This document shows, in pieces, positions 16,133 to 24,254 of a DNA stretch of 34,778 bases. The DNA comes from JAJKIV01 sp036274195. Lineage in GTDB: Bacteria; Gemmatimonadota; Gemmatimonadetes; Gemmatimonadales; Gemmatimonadaceae. Numbering within the stretch: position 1 is the stretch's first letter; each line of letters starts with the position of its first letter. The notes under the pieces were generated by a model that did not search any database, was not told the origin of the DNA, and was given only the letters and a program-made list of their open reading frames with translations. The DNA lies in the NCBI GenBank assembly GCA_036274195.1, contig DASUGD010000280.1, positions 1 through 34,778 of the forward strand. Direction: 5' to 3'. Both the position numbers and the translations under genes were made by a program.

Positions 16133-17799
16133 CGGCGATCGACGACTTCTTCACGCATTATTACGCCCGGCGTCCGGTGAACGCGACGTTCACCGGCGTG
16201 CATGCGTACGACGATCGCCTGCCCGACTGGTCGCCGGACGGCCTTGCCGCGATGGACGACGAGATGCGGTCGTTAGGCGCGGAGCTCGCACGCGAGTACC
16301 CGGCGCCGGCATCCGTGACCGCGTTCCGAACCAATCCGGATCTGCTCGACGCGGAGTTGGCCCGAGGCCTTCTCGAGATTCAGCGCGCAGAGAATGCGAG
16401 TCTGCATGGGCCGAGGGGGAATCCGGCGCTGTGGACGGGCGAGGCGGTGTTCTCGATCATCGCTCTCATGATCCGGAACTTCGCGCCTCTGGAAGCGCGG
16501 GCTGACGTCGCAGCGCGTCGAGCAGCTGACGCTGCTGGATTTCTCAGTCCACGCGTCGGCACGCCGCTGCCACGGCGTTGGATCGACCGCGCCGAGCGCG
16601 ATTGCGAGGGCGCAGCGGTTCTACTTGCGGAGGGCTTTCGGCGGTGGACCGCCGCGCTGGATCCGGCGACGCCACGCACGCCCGAACTACTGAACGCCGC
16701 TGCTCGAGCAAGCCGCGACCTTCGCGAGTTCGCCGAGTGGCTGCATTCGCAACCGGAAGCGCCCGAGTCAGCAATGTCCTGTGGCCCGGAGCTGTTCGAC
16801 CTCCTCCTTTGTCGCGGTCACTTCTGCCTGCGTTCCCGCGCAGACCTTCTTGCGGAAGCACGCGAGCGATTCGACGTAGCCCACGCGCAGCTGGACCTGA
16901 TGGCTCGGTCGGTCGCCGGCTCGTGGCAGGATGCGCAAGTTCAGCTCTCGGCCGACCATCCGTTGCCTGACGAGTACTTCGCGGCGTTCGAGAAGACGTG
17001 GCACGCGTGCCGCGAGTGCGCCGAGGCAGCGAACGTCGTGAGCTGGCCGGACTGGCCCATTCGCTATGTGCCCTTCCCCGAATGGACCGCCGACGCTGCG
17101 CCCTACCTCTACTACCTCTATTACCGCTCGCCTGCTCCGTTCGACCCCTACACGACGTACGATTACGTCGTGCCGCCATTGCCAGCAGATCCGGCGGAGG
17201 TCGACAAGCATCTGCGCGTGTGGAACCACAGCACGATCAAACTGAATCACGTCGTCCACCACGGCGCGATCGGGCATCACGTGCAGAACTGGTTCGCCTA
17301 CAACCAGCAGCGCTCGCGCATTGGCAAGGTGGCGGCAATCGACTGCGCGAACCGCATCGGCATGTTCTGCGGCGGCACCATGGCCGAGGGCTGGGCGTGT
17401 TACGCGACGGACGTCATGGAGGAGCTCGGGTTCCTCACGCCACTCGAGCGCGTGTCGCAGCAGCACACGCGTGTGCGCATGCTCGCGCGAGCCATCGTGG
17501 ACATCGAGTTTCACCAGGGAACGATGTCGTTCAGCGAGGCAGTGGCGTTCTACGTCGAGCGCGTGGGTATGAGCGCCGACGCCGCACGAGCGGAAGCCGT
17601 CAAGAATTCGATGTTTCCCTGTACGGCGATCATGTATTGGTTGGGCACGCAGGGCATTCACGACCTGCGTGCGGAGATGAAGCGACGTGAAGGACCGCGG
17701 TTCTCGCTGCGACGGTTTCACGGCGAGCTCCTTGGCTACGGGTCGATTCCGGTGCCTCTCGTTTCTCGCATGCTGACCGAAGCCCCTCTACCGGGATGA
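16129..17799 (+). CDS. DUF885 protein with variant HHGAIGH motif
   Basis: A 556-residue second DUF885 protein, without a signal peptide from GTG 16129 (FFTHYYARRPVNATFTGVHAYDDRLPDW is the usual N-terminus). The region aligned with HExxPGH reads HHGAIGHH (residues 377-384), so the usual Glu is replaced by His; the later AEGWACYATDVMEELG is intact. The first DUF885 protein in the operon keeps the standard motif. It is either a distinct catalytic subgroup or a non-canonical metal site. GTGA overlap with the gene before and ATGA overlap with the gene after. Confidence 0.9.
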   Translation: MTAIDDFFTHYYARRPVNATFTGVHAYDDRLPDWSPDGLAAMDDEMRSLGAELAREYPAPASVTAFRTNPDLLDAELARGLLEIQRAENASLHGPRGNPALWTGEAVFSIIALMIRNFAPLEARADVAARRAADAAGFLSPRVGTPLPRRWIDRAERDCEGAAVLLAEGFRRWTAALDPATPRTPELLNAAARASRDLREFAEWLHSQPEAPESAMSCGPELFDLLLCRGHFCLRSRADLLAEARERFDVAHAQLDLMARSVAGSWQDAQVQLSADHPLPDEYFAAFEKTWHACRECAEAANVVSWPDWPIRYVPFPEWTADAAPYLYYLYYRSPAPFDPYTTYDYVVPPLPADPAEVDKHLRVWNHSTIKLNHVVHHGAIGHHVQNWFAYNQQRSRIGKVAAIDCANRIGMFCGGTMAEGWACYATDVMEELGFLTPLERVSQQHTRVRMLARAIVDIEFHQGTMSFSEAVAFYVERVGMSADAARAEAVKNSMFPCTAIMYWLGTQGIHDLRAEMKRREGPRFSLRRFHGELLGYGSIPVPLVSRMLTEAPLPG

Positions 17800-19415
17800 T
17801 CGCGATTCCTCGCCTCCGCGCCTGCGGCGCTACGCTCGGAATGACCATGCTCGCCCTCGCCGCCTGCGCCAAGGACGCTGGCAGGGTGGGGCCGTCGAAT
17901 TCCCTGCTCATCGTTGGCTACGATCGCGAGCCCGACACCATGAACCGCTACGCGACACACATCCTGGAAGACATCCAGTCGTGCGTCGTGGAGGGGCTCG
18001 TCACGAACGACGAGAAGATGAATGCCGTGCCGGTGCTCGCCACCGCGATTCCCACGATCCAGAACGGCGGCGTGGTCCTGCGCCCGGACGGTGGCATGGA
18101 TGTCACCTGGAAGCTCCGCCCCGGTGTGAAGTGGCATGACGGCAAACCGCACACGTCAGCAGACGTCAAGTTCACCGTCGACGCCATCAACAAGGGCGAC
18201 TGGAAGCCGGAGAGCACCGACGGCTTCGACCGGATCGCGTCCGTCGACACTCCGGATTCGCTCACGGCGGTCGTGCACTACAAGGAAGTGTACGCGCCGT
18301 ACCAGATGCAGTTCTTCCGCGGCACCCTGCCGAAGCACCTGCTCGAGGGCCGCAACATCGACCAGGCGAACGACTACAACCGCAGCCCGTTAGGCACCGG
18401 CCCGTACCGGATCGCCGAATGGAAGACAGGCGAGTACGTGCTGCTCGAGAAGGTGAAAGACTACTGGCGCGGGCCCGAGTACCCGAAGATCGACCGCATT
18501 CTCTTTCGCTTCCTCCCGAACACGACGACGCGCGTCAACCAGCTCAAATCCGGCGAAGTGCACATGGTAGCGCTCGTGCCGTGGGACAAGGTGCGCGAGC
18601 TGCGCGCGCTCCCGTCGGTGCGGCTCAACCAGGTGCTGGGCAACGGGTACGAGCACGTGACGCTCAACGAGAAACACTTCCCGCCTTTCAAGGACGTGCG
18701 AGTCCGTCAGGCGCTCGCGCACGCCATCGACCGCGACCTGCTCGTCAGGACGATCCTGGACAGCCTGGTCACGACGGTCGACGGCCCGATCCAGCCACTG
18801 TCGTGGGCGTACGAGCCTAACGTCAAGCGGTACCCGTTCGACACCGCTGCGGCCAATCGCCTGCTGGACGAAGCGGGCTGGAAGCGTGGACCTGGCGGGA
18901 TGCGAGCGAAGGACGGAAAGCCGCTGGCGTTCACGCTCATCACCCAGGCAGGCTTCGCGATCCGCGAGAATGTCGCCCAGGCCCTCCAACGTCAGTTCCG
19001 CGACGTCGGGGTGAACGCGTCGGTCAAGCTCATCGACGGTACGACGATCAGCTCGGTGTGGTTCAGCGGCGACTTCGACGCGATGTTGCACTGGTGGCAG
19101 TCGGGCGCGGACCCGGAGATCACACTCTTCTTCGCCGGCGACCGCACGCCGCCAGCCGGGCGAAACATCAACTACTTCGCGGACGACTCCCTGACGCGCG
19201 TGCTCTACGCGTCCGATCGGACGGTCGACCAGACGAAGCGTGCGGAGCTGCTCCGCGCGGCGCAGCGGCGGGTCGCGGAACTCGTGCCGGAGCTCGTGCT
19301 CTACAACACCGCGAAGATCGATGCGGTACCGGCATCGCTTCGTAACTTCAAGGGCAACCCGACGAACGCCGGGCCGTTCTGGAACGTGCACGAGTGGGAA
19401 ATCAGCCAGCCGTAG
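17796..19415 (+). CDS. ABC transporter substrate-binding lipoprotein, family 5 (peptide type)
   Basis: A 539-residue SBP_bac_5 (DppA/OppA-type) extracytoplasmic receptor. It has a lipoprotein leader with lipobox LAAC (Cys24). Family features include VEGLVTNDEKMN, LRPGVKWHDGKPHTSADVKFTVDAI, the GTGPYRIAEWKTGEYVLLEKVKDYWRG signature segment, and VRQALAHAIDRDLLV. It binds oligopeptides or similar ligands for the two permeases downstream. ATG overlaps the previous stop (ATGA). A small hairpin directly follows its stop codon, as is common between receptor and permease genes. Confidence 0.94.
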   Translation: MIAIPRLRACGATLGMTMLALAACAKDAGRVGPSNSLLIVGYDREPDTMNRYATHILEDIQSCVVEGLVTNDEKMNAVPVLATAIPTIQNGGVVLRPDGGMDVTWKLRPGVKWHDGKPHTSADVKFTVDAINKGDWKPESTDGFDRIASVDTPDSLTAVVHYKEVYAPYQMQFFRGTLPKHLLEGRNIDQANDYNRSPLGTGPYRIAEWKTGEYVLLEKVKDYWRGPEYPKIDRILFRFLPNTTTRVNQLKSGEVHMVALVPWDKVRELRALPSVRLNQVLGNGYEHVTLNEKHFPPFKDVRVRQALAHAIDRDLLVRTILDSLVTTVDGPIQPLSWAYEPNVKRYPFDTAAANRLLDEAGWKRGPGGMRAKDGKPLAFTLITQAGFAIRENVAQALQRQFRDVGVNASVKLIDGTTISSVWFSGDFDAMLHWWQSGADPEITLFFAGDRTPPAGRNINYFADDSLTRVLYASDRTVDQTKRAELLRAAQRRVAELVPELVLYNTAKIDAVPASLRNFKGNPTNAGPFWNVHEWEISQP

Positions 19416-19418
19416 GTA

Positions 19419-19434
19419 GCTGGCGTGAGCCAGC
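19419..19434 (+). promoter_or_regulatory. Intercistronic hairpin after the SBP gene
   Basis: A perfect 6-bp stem GCTGGC/GCCAGC with a GTGA loop, 3 bases after the receptor stop and 28 bases before the permease start. Such hairpins often raise receptor mRNA level relative to permease mRNA; here that is an inference. The flanking ACCAGCATCCAGTAACCAGC is a degenerate short repeat. Confidence 0.4.
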
Positions 19435-19461
19435 AACGAGCACCAGCATCCAGTAACCAGC

Positions 19462-20406
19462 TTGAGATTCGCTGTCCGACGTTTCGCGCAGGCTGTTCCG
19501 CTGCTCTTCGTCATCTCCCTGCTCGTGTTCGGCCTGATCCACGCCGCGCCGGGCGGGCCACTCAGCCTCTATCTCGACAACCCGAACGTCCGCCCCGAGG
19601 ACATCGAGCGACTGAAGCGCGCGATGGGGCTCGACAAGCCGTTAGGCACTCAGTACCTGTCGTGGCTGGCGTCCTTCGTCCGAGGCGACTGGGGCTATAG
19701 CTACGCCGACGGCCGCCCCGTGGCGGAACGCATGCTCGAGCGTGTCCCGGCCACGCTGCAGCTCGTCGGCGTCTCCACCATCCTGGCCGTGGTGGTCTCG
19801 ATCGGCGTGGGCGTCGGAGCAGCCATGCGGCGTGGAGTGGATCACGCCGCCAGCATCGGCACCGTCGCCGGCCTCTCACTTCCCGTATTCTGGCTCGGTC
19901 TCGTGCTGCAGCTGCTGTTCAGCAATACGTTAGGCTGGCTGCCGTCCTCCGGGCGCGCGTCGTTCGTGGGTGGCGGGCTCGGGGATCGGATCGCCCATCT
20001 CGTGCTACCGGTCACCGTGCTCGCGGTCGCGCACGCGGCGGGGTGGTCGCGCTACTTGCGCGGCTCGGTTCGGCTCGCGCTAGCGCAGCCATTCGCGAAC
20101 GCCGCGCGCGCCCGTGGAGTAACCGAGACCCGAATCGTCCTGCGGCACGCCCTGCGGCACGCCCTGCTGCCGTTCGCGACCGTCGTGCTGCTCGACGCGT
20201 CGATCATGGCCTCCGGCGCGGTCGTTACCGAGAGCGTCTTCGCGTGGCCCGGCATCGGAAGCCTGTTCACCGAAGCGCTGGCGAAGCGGGACTACACGGT
20301 CCTCATGGCGTTCCTCATGTGCGCATCGGTGGCCGTAGTGACGCTGAGCTTTCTCGCCGACGTAGCCGTGCACGCGCTCGATCCCCGCACCAGAAACGCG
20401 TCGTGA
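19462..20406 (+). CDS. ABC permease, DppB type
   Basis: A 314-residue inner-membrane permease. Six hydrophobic segments: about 8-28 (LLFVISLLVFGLIHAAPGG), 93-117, 127-150, 170-187, 240-260 and 280-305. Family marks are the N-terminal LRFAVRRFAQAVPLL, RAMGLDKPLGTQYLSWLASFVRGDWGYS, and the ATPase-contacting EAA loop NAARARGVTETRIVLRHALRHALLP. Start TTG 19462 has no good ribosome site but matches the family N-terminus. It follows the receptor gene after 46 bases and overlaps the second permease by GTGA. No ATP-binding subunit is encoded in the operon. Confidence 0.93.
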   Translation: MRFAVRRFAQAVPLLFVISLLVFGLIHAAPGGPLSLYLDNPNVRPEDIERLKRAMGLDKPLGTQYLSWLASFVRGDWGYSYADGRPVAERMLERVPATLQLVGVSTILAVVVSIGVGVGAAMRRGVDHAASIGTVAGLSLPVFWLGLVLQLLFSNTLGWLPSSGRASFVGGGLGDRIAHLVLPVTVLAVAHAAGWSRYLRGSVRLALAQPFANAARARGVTETRIVLRHALRHALLPFATVVLLDASIMASGAVVTESVFAWPGIGSLFTEALAKRDYTVLMAFLMCASVAVVTLSFLADVAVHALDPRTRNAS

Positions 20407-21203
20407 GTTCGGCCGCCGGATTTCCGCGACAGGCAGTGGTCGCTGCCGCGATCCTCATCGCGCTCGTGGTGCTCGCCGCGCTGGCTCCGGTGATCTCGCC
20501 GTTCGCGTTCGACGCGCTCGACCTGGCGCACCGGCGTGCGGCGCCTTCTATCTCACACTGGTTCGGCACCGACGAGCTCGGGCGCGATCTGCTGACGCGC
20601 GTGCTGTTCGGCGCGCGCGTCTCGCTCGCCGTTGGATTCGTATCGGCCGCCGTGAGCGTGCTCCTCGGCGTCGCGATCGGCGCGACCGCAGGTTGGACCG
20701 GTCGATGGATCGACGCGGTCCTCATGCGGGTCACCGACGCGATGCTCGCCGTCCCGCGACTGCCGCTGCTCATGATCGCGGCCGCAGTGCTCGCGCCTAA
20801 CGTGGCCCTGCTCGTCCTGCTCGTGGGCGCGGCCGGGTGGATGGAGACCGCTCGCGTGGTCCGCGCCGAGGTGCAGTCGATCAAGGCCAACGACTTCGTG
20901 ACTGCCGCGCGTGCGGTGGGCGCGGCCTCCTCACGCGTCGTGATACGCCACGTGCTGCCTGGTGTGTTGCCTACTGCTGCCGTCGCCACCACACTCGCCG
21001 TCGGCCGAGGGATCCTGCTCGAGAGTGCGCTCAGCTTCTTCGGCGTGGGCGTCCAGCCGCCCGCCGCGAGCTGGGGGAACATGCTCTACCAGGCGCAGAC
21101 GACGATGACGTCGGAGCCGTGGCTGGGCATCTTCCCCGGTGCCCTCATCTTTCTCACCGTGCTGTGCTGCAACACGCTCGGCACAGCGCTCACCGAGCGT
21201 TAG
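20403..21203 (+). CDS. ABC permease, DppC type
   Basis: A 266-residue inner-membrane permease. Features: VVAAAILIALVVLAALAPVISPF (first membrane segment), SHWFGTDELGRDLLTRVLFGARVSLAVGF (hallmark of DppC/OppC), the EAA loop TAARAVGAASSRVVIRHVLPGVLP and a final LGIFPGALIFLTVLCCNTLG. GTG 20403 overlaps the DppB stop. Its stop TAG lies within a CGTTAGGC word that also supplies the TAA stop of the convergent DinB gene. The DppD/DppF ATPases that should energise transport are missing here and must be encoded elsewhere. Confidence 0.94.
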   Translation: MSSAAGFPRQAVVAAAILIALVVLAALAPVISPFAFDALDLAHRRAAPSISHWFGTDELGRDLLTRVLFGARVSLAVGFVSAAVSVLLGVAIGATAGWTGRWIDAVLMRVTDAMLAVPRLPLLMIAAAVLAPNVALLVLLVGAAGWMETARVVRAEVQSIKANDFVTAARAVGAASSRVVIRHVLPGVLPTAAVATTLAVGRGILLESALSFFGVGVQPPAASWGNMLYQAQTTMTSEPWLGIFPGALIFLTVLCCNTLGTALTER

Positions 21204-21622
21204 GCGCGCGACGCGGGTGGCACGACGCCGGCGAGTCGCGCGTACACCACGAGCTGGCCGTAGTGCTCGCCGCCATGCTCGATGAACGACACCATGGTGT
21301 CGGCGTCCGCTTTCGTGGCGCTGCCATTCATGCCGGCAAGCTCCTTGGCGACGTCGTCGAACGTCGACCGCAGGATCTTCAGGATCGTCGCTTTCGTCGG
21401 GTAGCTCGCCCGCGAGAGCTCGTTTGCCTGGCCGTCGGCCTCTTCTCGACGCAGCGTCTTCTGTACGTAGCGGTTCCAGAACGCCACGTGGCGCAGCTGA
21501 TCCGCGAACGAGCGGATGTCCGCCACGGGGTGGGCATCGTATCGATCTTCCGGGAACTCCTCGGCGAGCTTGACCATCTTGTCGCCGATCTCTGACCAGC
21601 GGGTCACCAACACGTCACGCAT
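21200..21622 (-). CDS. DinB-family protein
   Basis: A 140-residue four-helix DinB/YfiT-like protein. The putative metal-site histidines are in FADQLRHVAFWNRYV and FIEHGGEHYGQLVVYARL (EHxxxHxGQL is the family hallmark). These proteins include thiol-S-transferases using bacillithiol or mycothiol, but most are uncharacterised. ATG 21622. Its TAA overlaps the convergent permease stop by 3 bases. It is one of four DinB-like genes within 6 kb. Confidence 0.88.
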   Translation of the reverse strand: MRDVLVTRWSEIGDKMVKLAEEFPEDRYDAHPVADIRSFADQLRHVAFWNRYVQKTLRREEADGQANELSRASYPTKATILKILRSTFDDVAKELAGMNGSATKADADTMVSFIEHGGEHYGQLVVYARLAGVVPPASRA

Positions 21623-21660
21623 TGCGCGAGCTCCATTGGGATAGGGTCGTGGCCCCCAGG

Positions 21661-21694
21661 GCCTGCGCCTAACGCCTTCGCGTCAGGCGCAGGC
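21661..21694. terminator. Hairpin downstream of the AraC gene
   Basis: GCCTGCGCCT (21661-21670) pairs with AGGCGCAGGC (21685-21694), and ACGC/GCGT inside extends the stem to about 14 bp around a CTTC loop with one mismatch. It lies about 80 bases after the AraC stop (minus strand) and 39 bases before the DinB start, so it may end the AraC transcript. No T run. Confidence 0.5.
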
Positions 21695-21739
21695 AACCTA
21701 TCCCGCGCGCGATCGAAATGCTTTCGGGTTCTTGCCCGC

Positions 21740-21769
21740 GTTGGAATGATGAAATTTGACTCTGACCCC
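21740..21769. repeat. Solo end of the GACTCTGACCCC repeat family
   Basis: A 30-base copy of the right end of the 2487-2600 element: GTTGGAATGATGAAATTTG followed by GACTCTGACCCC. There is no opposite end within several hundred bases. It begins 3 bases after the AraC stop codon, so it sits at a gene 3' end as the copy at 2577-2600 does. Confidence 0.75.
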
Positions 21770-21771
21770 GA

Positions 21772-22623
21772 TTAGGCCGTCCACGACGGCGCGGACAATC
21801 CGGCGCGAAGCGCGTGCACCTGGCCGCCCTGTCGCACGGCGGACGGGATGATGCCGAAGCGCTTGCGGAACGCCGTCACGAAATGGCTCAGCGACCCGAA
21901 GCCCACCTCGTAGCACGTGAAGGTCACCGCGGCGCCCTCGTCCAGCATCCTCGCGGCGTGCCGGAGCCGCACGCCGGTGAGATATCGGTGTGGCGGCACA
22001 CCGACGAATCGCTGGAACGCCCGCGCGAAGTAGAACGTGCTGAGCCCCGCGGCGGACGCGAGGTCGCCGAGCGTGAGAGGGCGTGCGTAGTCCGTCTCGA
22101 TCAGCTGCACCGCGCGTTCGATGCGCCGCATGAGTGGCGTGAGTTGACTGTCGACGCGTGCTGGCGCCGACGGTCTGTTGGCCGCGACCGACTCGAACAG
22201 CGCGCCGGCGAGCAGCTCGAGCCGCACCTCATCTCCCGCGACACACGACCGCAGGCGGTGACGCAGGAACTGCCGCCGGGCGGACATGCGAGCCAGCGGT
22301 GGCCGAAGCGGCGGCAGGTCGACGCGCATGAGATCTTCCACTGCTCGCTCCGAGTACGACACCGTGAGACATCGGTCCGTCGGGACATCGTCCACGTGCC
22401 GACAGCGGAACGCCATTCCGGGTCGCGTGACGAACAGCGTGCCGGGGCCTAGAGTCCAATGCTCATCGTCGACGTGCGCGTCGAACGTCCCGTCCTCCAC
22501 GAAGCTGATCGACTCCTGCGCCGACACCTCGTGATCCGGATCGCAATGCTCCGCCCCATCGGGATGGTCGAACTCCACCAGCGCCACCGCGGGCGTCCTG
22601 AGCAAAACGGCCAGCCGATTCAT
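21772..22623 (-). CDS. AraC-family transcriptional regulator
   Basis: A 283-residue regulator. The N-terminal half is a cupin-like sensor (HEVSAQESISFVEDGTFDAHVDDEHWTLGPGTLFVTRPGMAFRCRH). The C-terminal third is the double helix-turn-helix: IERAVQLIETDYARPLTLGDLASAAGLSTFYFARAFQRFVGVPPHRYLTGVRLRHAARML, then VTFTCYEVGFGSLSHFVTAFRKRFGIIPS. It is divergent from the DUF3574 gene across a 178-bp gap that holds a hairpin. Effector and targets unknown. Confidence 0.94.
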   Translation of the reverse strand: MNRLAVLLRTPAVALVEFDHPDGAEHCDPDHEVSAQESISFVEDGTFDAHVDDEHWTLGPGTLFVTRPGMAFRCRHVDDVPTDRCLTVSYSERAVEDLMRVDLPPLRPPLARMSARRQFLRHRLRSCVAGDEVRLELLAGALFESVAANRPSAPARVDSQLTPLMRRIERAVQLIETDYARPLTLGDLASAAGLSTFYFARAFQRFVGVPPHRYLTGVRLRHAARMLDEGAAVTFTCYEVGFGSLSHFVTAFRKRFGIIPSAVRQGGQVHALRAGLSAPSWTA

Positions 22624-22672
22624 TCATGGACGCTAAACGCACGCGTCGCGTGGATCAACGAGCAAGAAATCG

Positions 22673-22694
22673 CAACCCGTCCCCAGACGGGTTG
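22673..22694. promoter_or_regulatory. Hairpin in the AraC/DUF3574 divergent gap
   Basis: A perfect 9-bp stem CAACCCGTC/GACGGGTTG closing a CCCA loop. It lies 50 bases upstream of the AraC start (minus strand), where it would be in a leader transcript or serve as a palindromic binding site. Nothing else clear is seen in this gap. Confidence 0.4.
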
Positions 22695-22801
22695 GCAGCC
22701 TTGCCACTGGCACTGGTAACGGACCATGCGGCCCCGTAAGCTTGGCCTGGGTCGAGGCCTGACCCAATCGTTGCCGACCCTTTCGCGGAGCGTGGAAGCT
22801 T

Positions 22802-23212
22802 ATGCCACGTCCCTGGTTACGTGCCTGGACCATCGCGCTCACCGTGGGCGGTACCGCAGCCTGCGCGCAGGCCAGTCGGCCGGCCGGCCTCAAGGCGGCG
22901 CACGTGGAACGCCTCTACTTCGGACGGAACATCGGCGACACCGCGATCGTGAGCGACTCCGCCTGGAACGGCTTCGTGCGAGCCGTGCTGACGCCGGCGT
23001 TTCCGGAAGGCGCGACCGTTTGGGATGCCGCCGGCCAGTGGCGCGCGCCTAACGGCCAGCTCGTCCGGGAACGCAGCTTCGTGGTCGAGCTCGTGCACAT
23101 CGTGACGCCCGACGTCGAGGCCCGGGTCCAGCACGTCATGGCGGACTACAAGACCCGATTCGCGCAGCAATCGGTGATGCGCCTGGTTACAAACGCATGG
23201 GCGGGGTTCTGA
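22802..23212 (+). CDS. DUF3574 lipoprotein
   Basis: A 136-residue lipoprotein with lipobox TAAC (Cys21). The body matches DUF3574: HVERLYFGRNIGD, VSDSAWNGFVRAVLTPAFPEGATVWDAAGQWR, then RERSFVVELVHI. The fold is ferredoxin-like and the function is unknown. Its TGA overlaps the ATG of the next gene (TGATG). Confidence 0.85.
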   Translation: MPRPWLRAWTIALTVGGTAACAQASRPAGLKAAHVERLYFGRNIGDTAIVSDSAWNGFVRAVLTPAFPEGATVWDAAGQWRAPNGQLVRERSFVVELVHIVTPDVEARVQHVMADYKTRFAQQSVMRLVTNAWAGF

Positions 23213-23712
23213 TGTCGGACCTAACGATTCGCATCAAGAAGAACACGGACGGCACTGCCGCGCTGAGCTGCACCCGCGCCGACGGGACGGTCACCTGGCA
23301 GCGCCAACAGGGCGCGCAGGGAGTTTTCTTTCCGCGACACGACCTCACGCACTACGCCGTAGAGAGCGTGCTGGAGTATCGCGGCGCCTTCTACGGTCTC
23401 ATCGCCACGGGCTGGGACATCTCGGACTTCGGTCCCCCGTGGCCCCGCGGGCGAATCCCGGAGGAGGCCCTCGTGGCCGAGCTGATTGTCAGCTTCCTGG
23501 ACGCCGAGCGCGCATCGCCAGCACGATGGTCCGCCGCCGAATTCAACGACAAGACCGCCATCTACTACCGCGATCACGAGCTCGCCGCCACCCCACCAAC
23601 CCTCACGGACGACGACCTCGTTCGCGTCCGTCAGCGCCGCGCGGAGCTGTTCGCCGAATGGGAGGCGGTGTCCCCCGGCAGCGCCATCGAGCTGCGGTTT
23701 CCGACACGTTAG
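23212..23712 (+). CDS. Conserved unknown protein
   Basis: A 166-residue cytosolic protein of unknown family. Start ATG 23212 overlaps the DUF3574 stop by one base; an in-frame ATG at 23197 is possible. The N-terminal half is beta-rich (LTIRIKKNTDGTAALSCTRADGTVTWQRQQGAQGVFFPRHDLTHYAVESVLEYRGAFYGLIATGWDI), with a helical C-terminus (DDDLVRVRQRRAELFAEWEAV). The conserved-looking FFPRHDLTHYAVE segment and the GWD motif recur in bacterial hypothetical proteins. It ends with TAG inside a CGTTAGGC word. Confidence 0.8.
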   Translation: MSDLTIRIKKNTDGTAALSCTRADGTVTWQRQQGAQGVFFPRHDLTHYAVESVLEYRGAFYGLIATGWDISDFGPPWPRGRIPEEALVAELIVSFLDAERASPARWSAAEFNDKTAIYYRDHELAATPPTLTDDDLVRVRQRRAELFAEWEAVSPGSAIELRFPTR

Positions 23713-23726
23713 GCACGCATCATCGC

Positions 23727-24254
23727 ATGACGACCACCACAGCCAGCTCCGATTACATCCGCGACCTCGAGATCACCGTCGACGAGACGGCCGCGTGGCT
23801 CATCACCATACCCGACCCGGTCGCACGATGGCGGCCAAAGCCGAATGCATGGTCCCCGATCGAGATCATCGGACACCTCATCGACTCGGCGGCCAACAAC
23901 CACACGCGTTTCGTCCGCGCACCCGGCCAGGCCGATCTCATCTTCCCGGGCTATGCGCAGGACGACTGGGTGCGCCTGCAGAACTACGTGGCCGCACCGT
24001 GGCATGAGGTCGTCACGCTCTGGCATTCGTACAACCGCCACATCGCCCGCGTGATGGCCGCCATTCCCGCACCGGTCCGCTACCGAAAGCACGATCGACA
24101 CAACCTCGACGAGCTCGCGTGGCAGCCTTACGCGGCGGACAAGCCCGCGACGCTGGACGACCTGATGCGCGACTACGTGTTGCACCTCGAGCACCATCTG
24201 ACGCAGGTGCGCGACCGGGTACGCGACGCCCGAACAACGGGCACCCCGGCGTGA
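23727..24254 (+). CDS. DinB-family protein
   Basis: A 175-residue DinB_2-type protein. It has YIRDLEITVDETAAWLITIPDPVARWRPKPNAWSPIEIIGHLIDSAANNHTRFVRA (the first His is in IGHLIDSA), the central WVRLQNYVAAPWHEVVTLWHSYNRHIARVM and the final His pair LHLEHHLTQVRD. Three histidines can form the metal site. ATG 23727; GTGA overlap with the next gene. Cytosolic, function unknown, probably a thiol-dependent transferase or hydrolase fold. Confidence 0.9.
   Translation: MTTTTASSDYIRDLEITVDETAAWLITIPDPVARWRPKPNAWSPIEIIGHLIDSAANNHTRFVRAPGQADLIFPGYAQDDWVRLQNYVAAPWHEVVTLWHSYNRHIARVMAAIPAPVRYRKHDRHNLDELAWQPYAADKPATLDDLMRDYVLHLEHHLTQVRDRVRDARTTGTPA

Noticed and set aside
18390..19514. 374-codon open frame on the minus strand
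   Set aside because: Antisense to the SBP gene, which has family-5 receptor motifs throughout.
21667..21674. GCCTAACG word acting as part of every terminator
   Set aside because: One copy lies in the 21661-21694 hairpin, but most copies are inside genes with no nearby inverse copy, so the word is not a terminator element in general.
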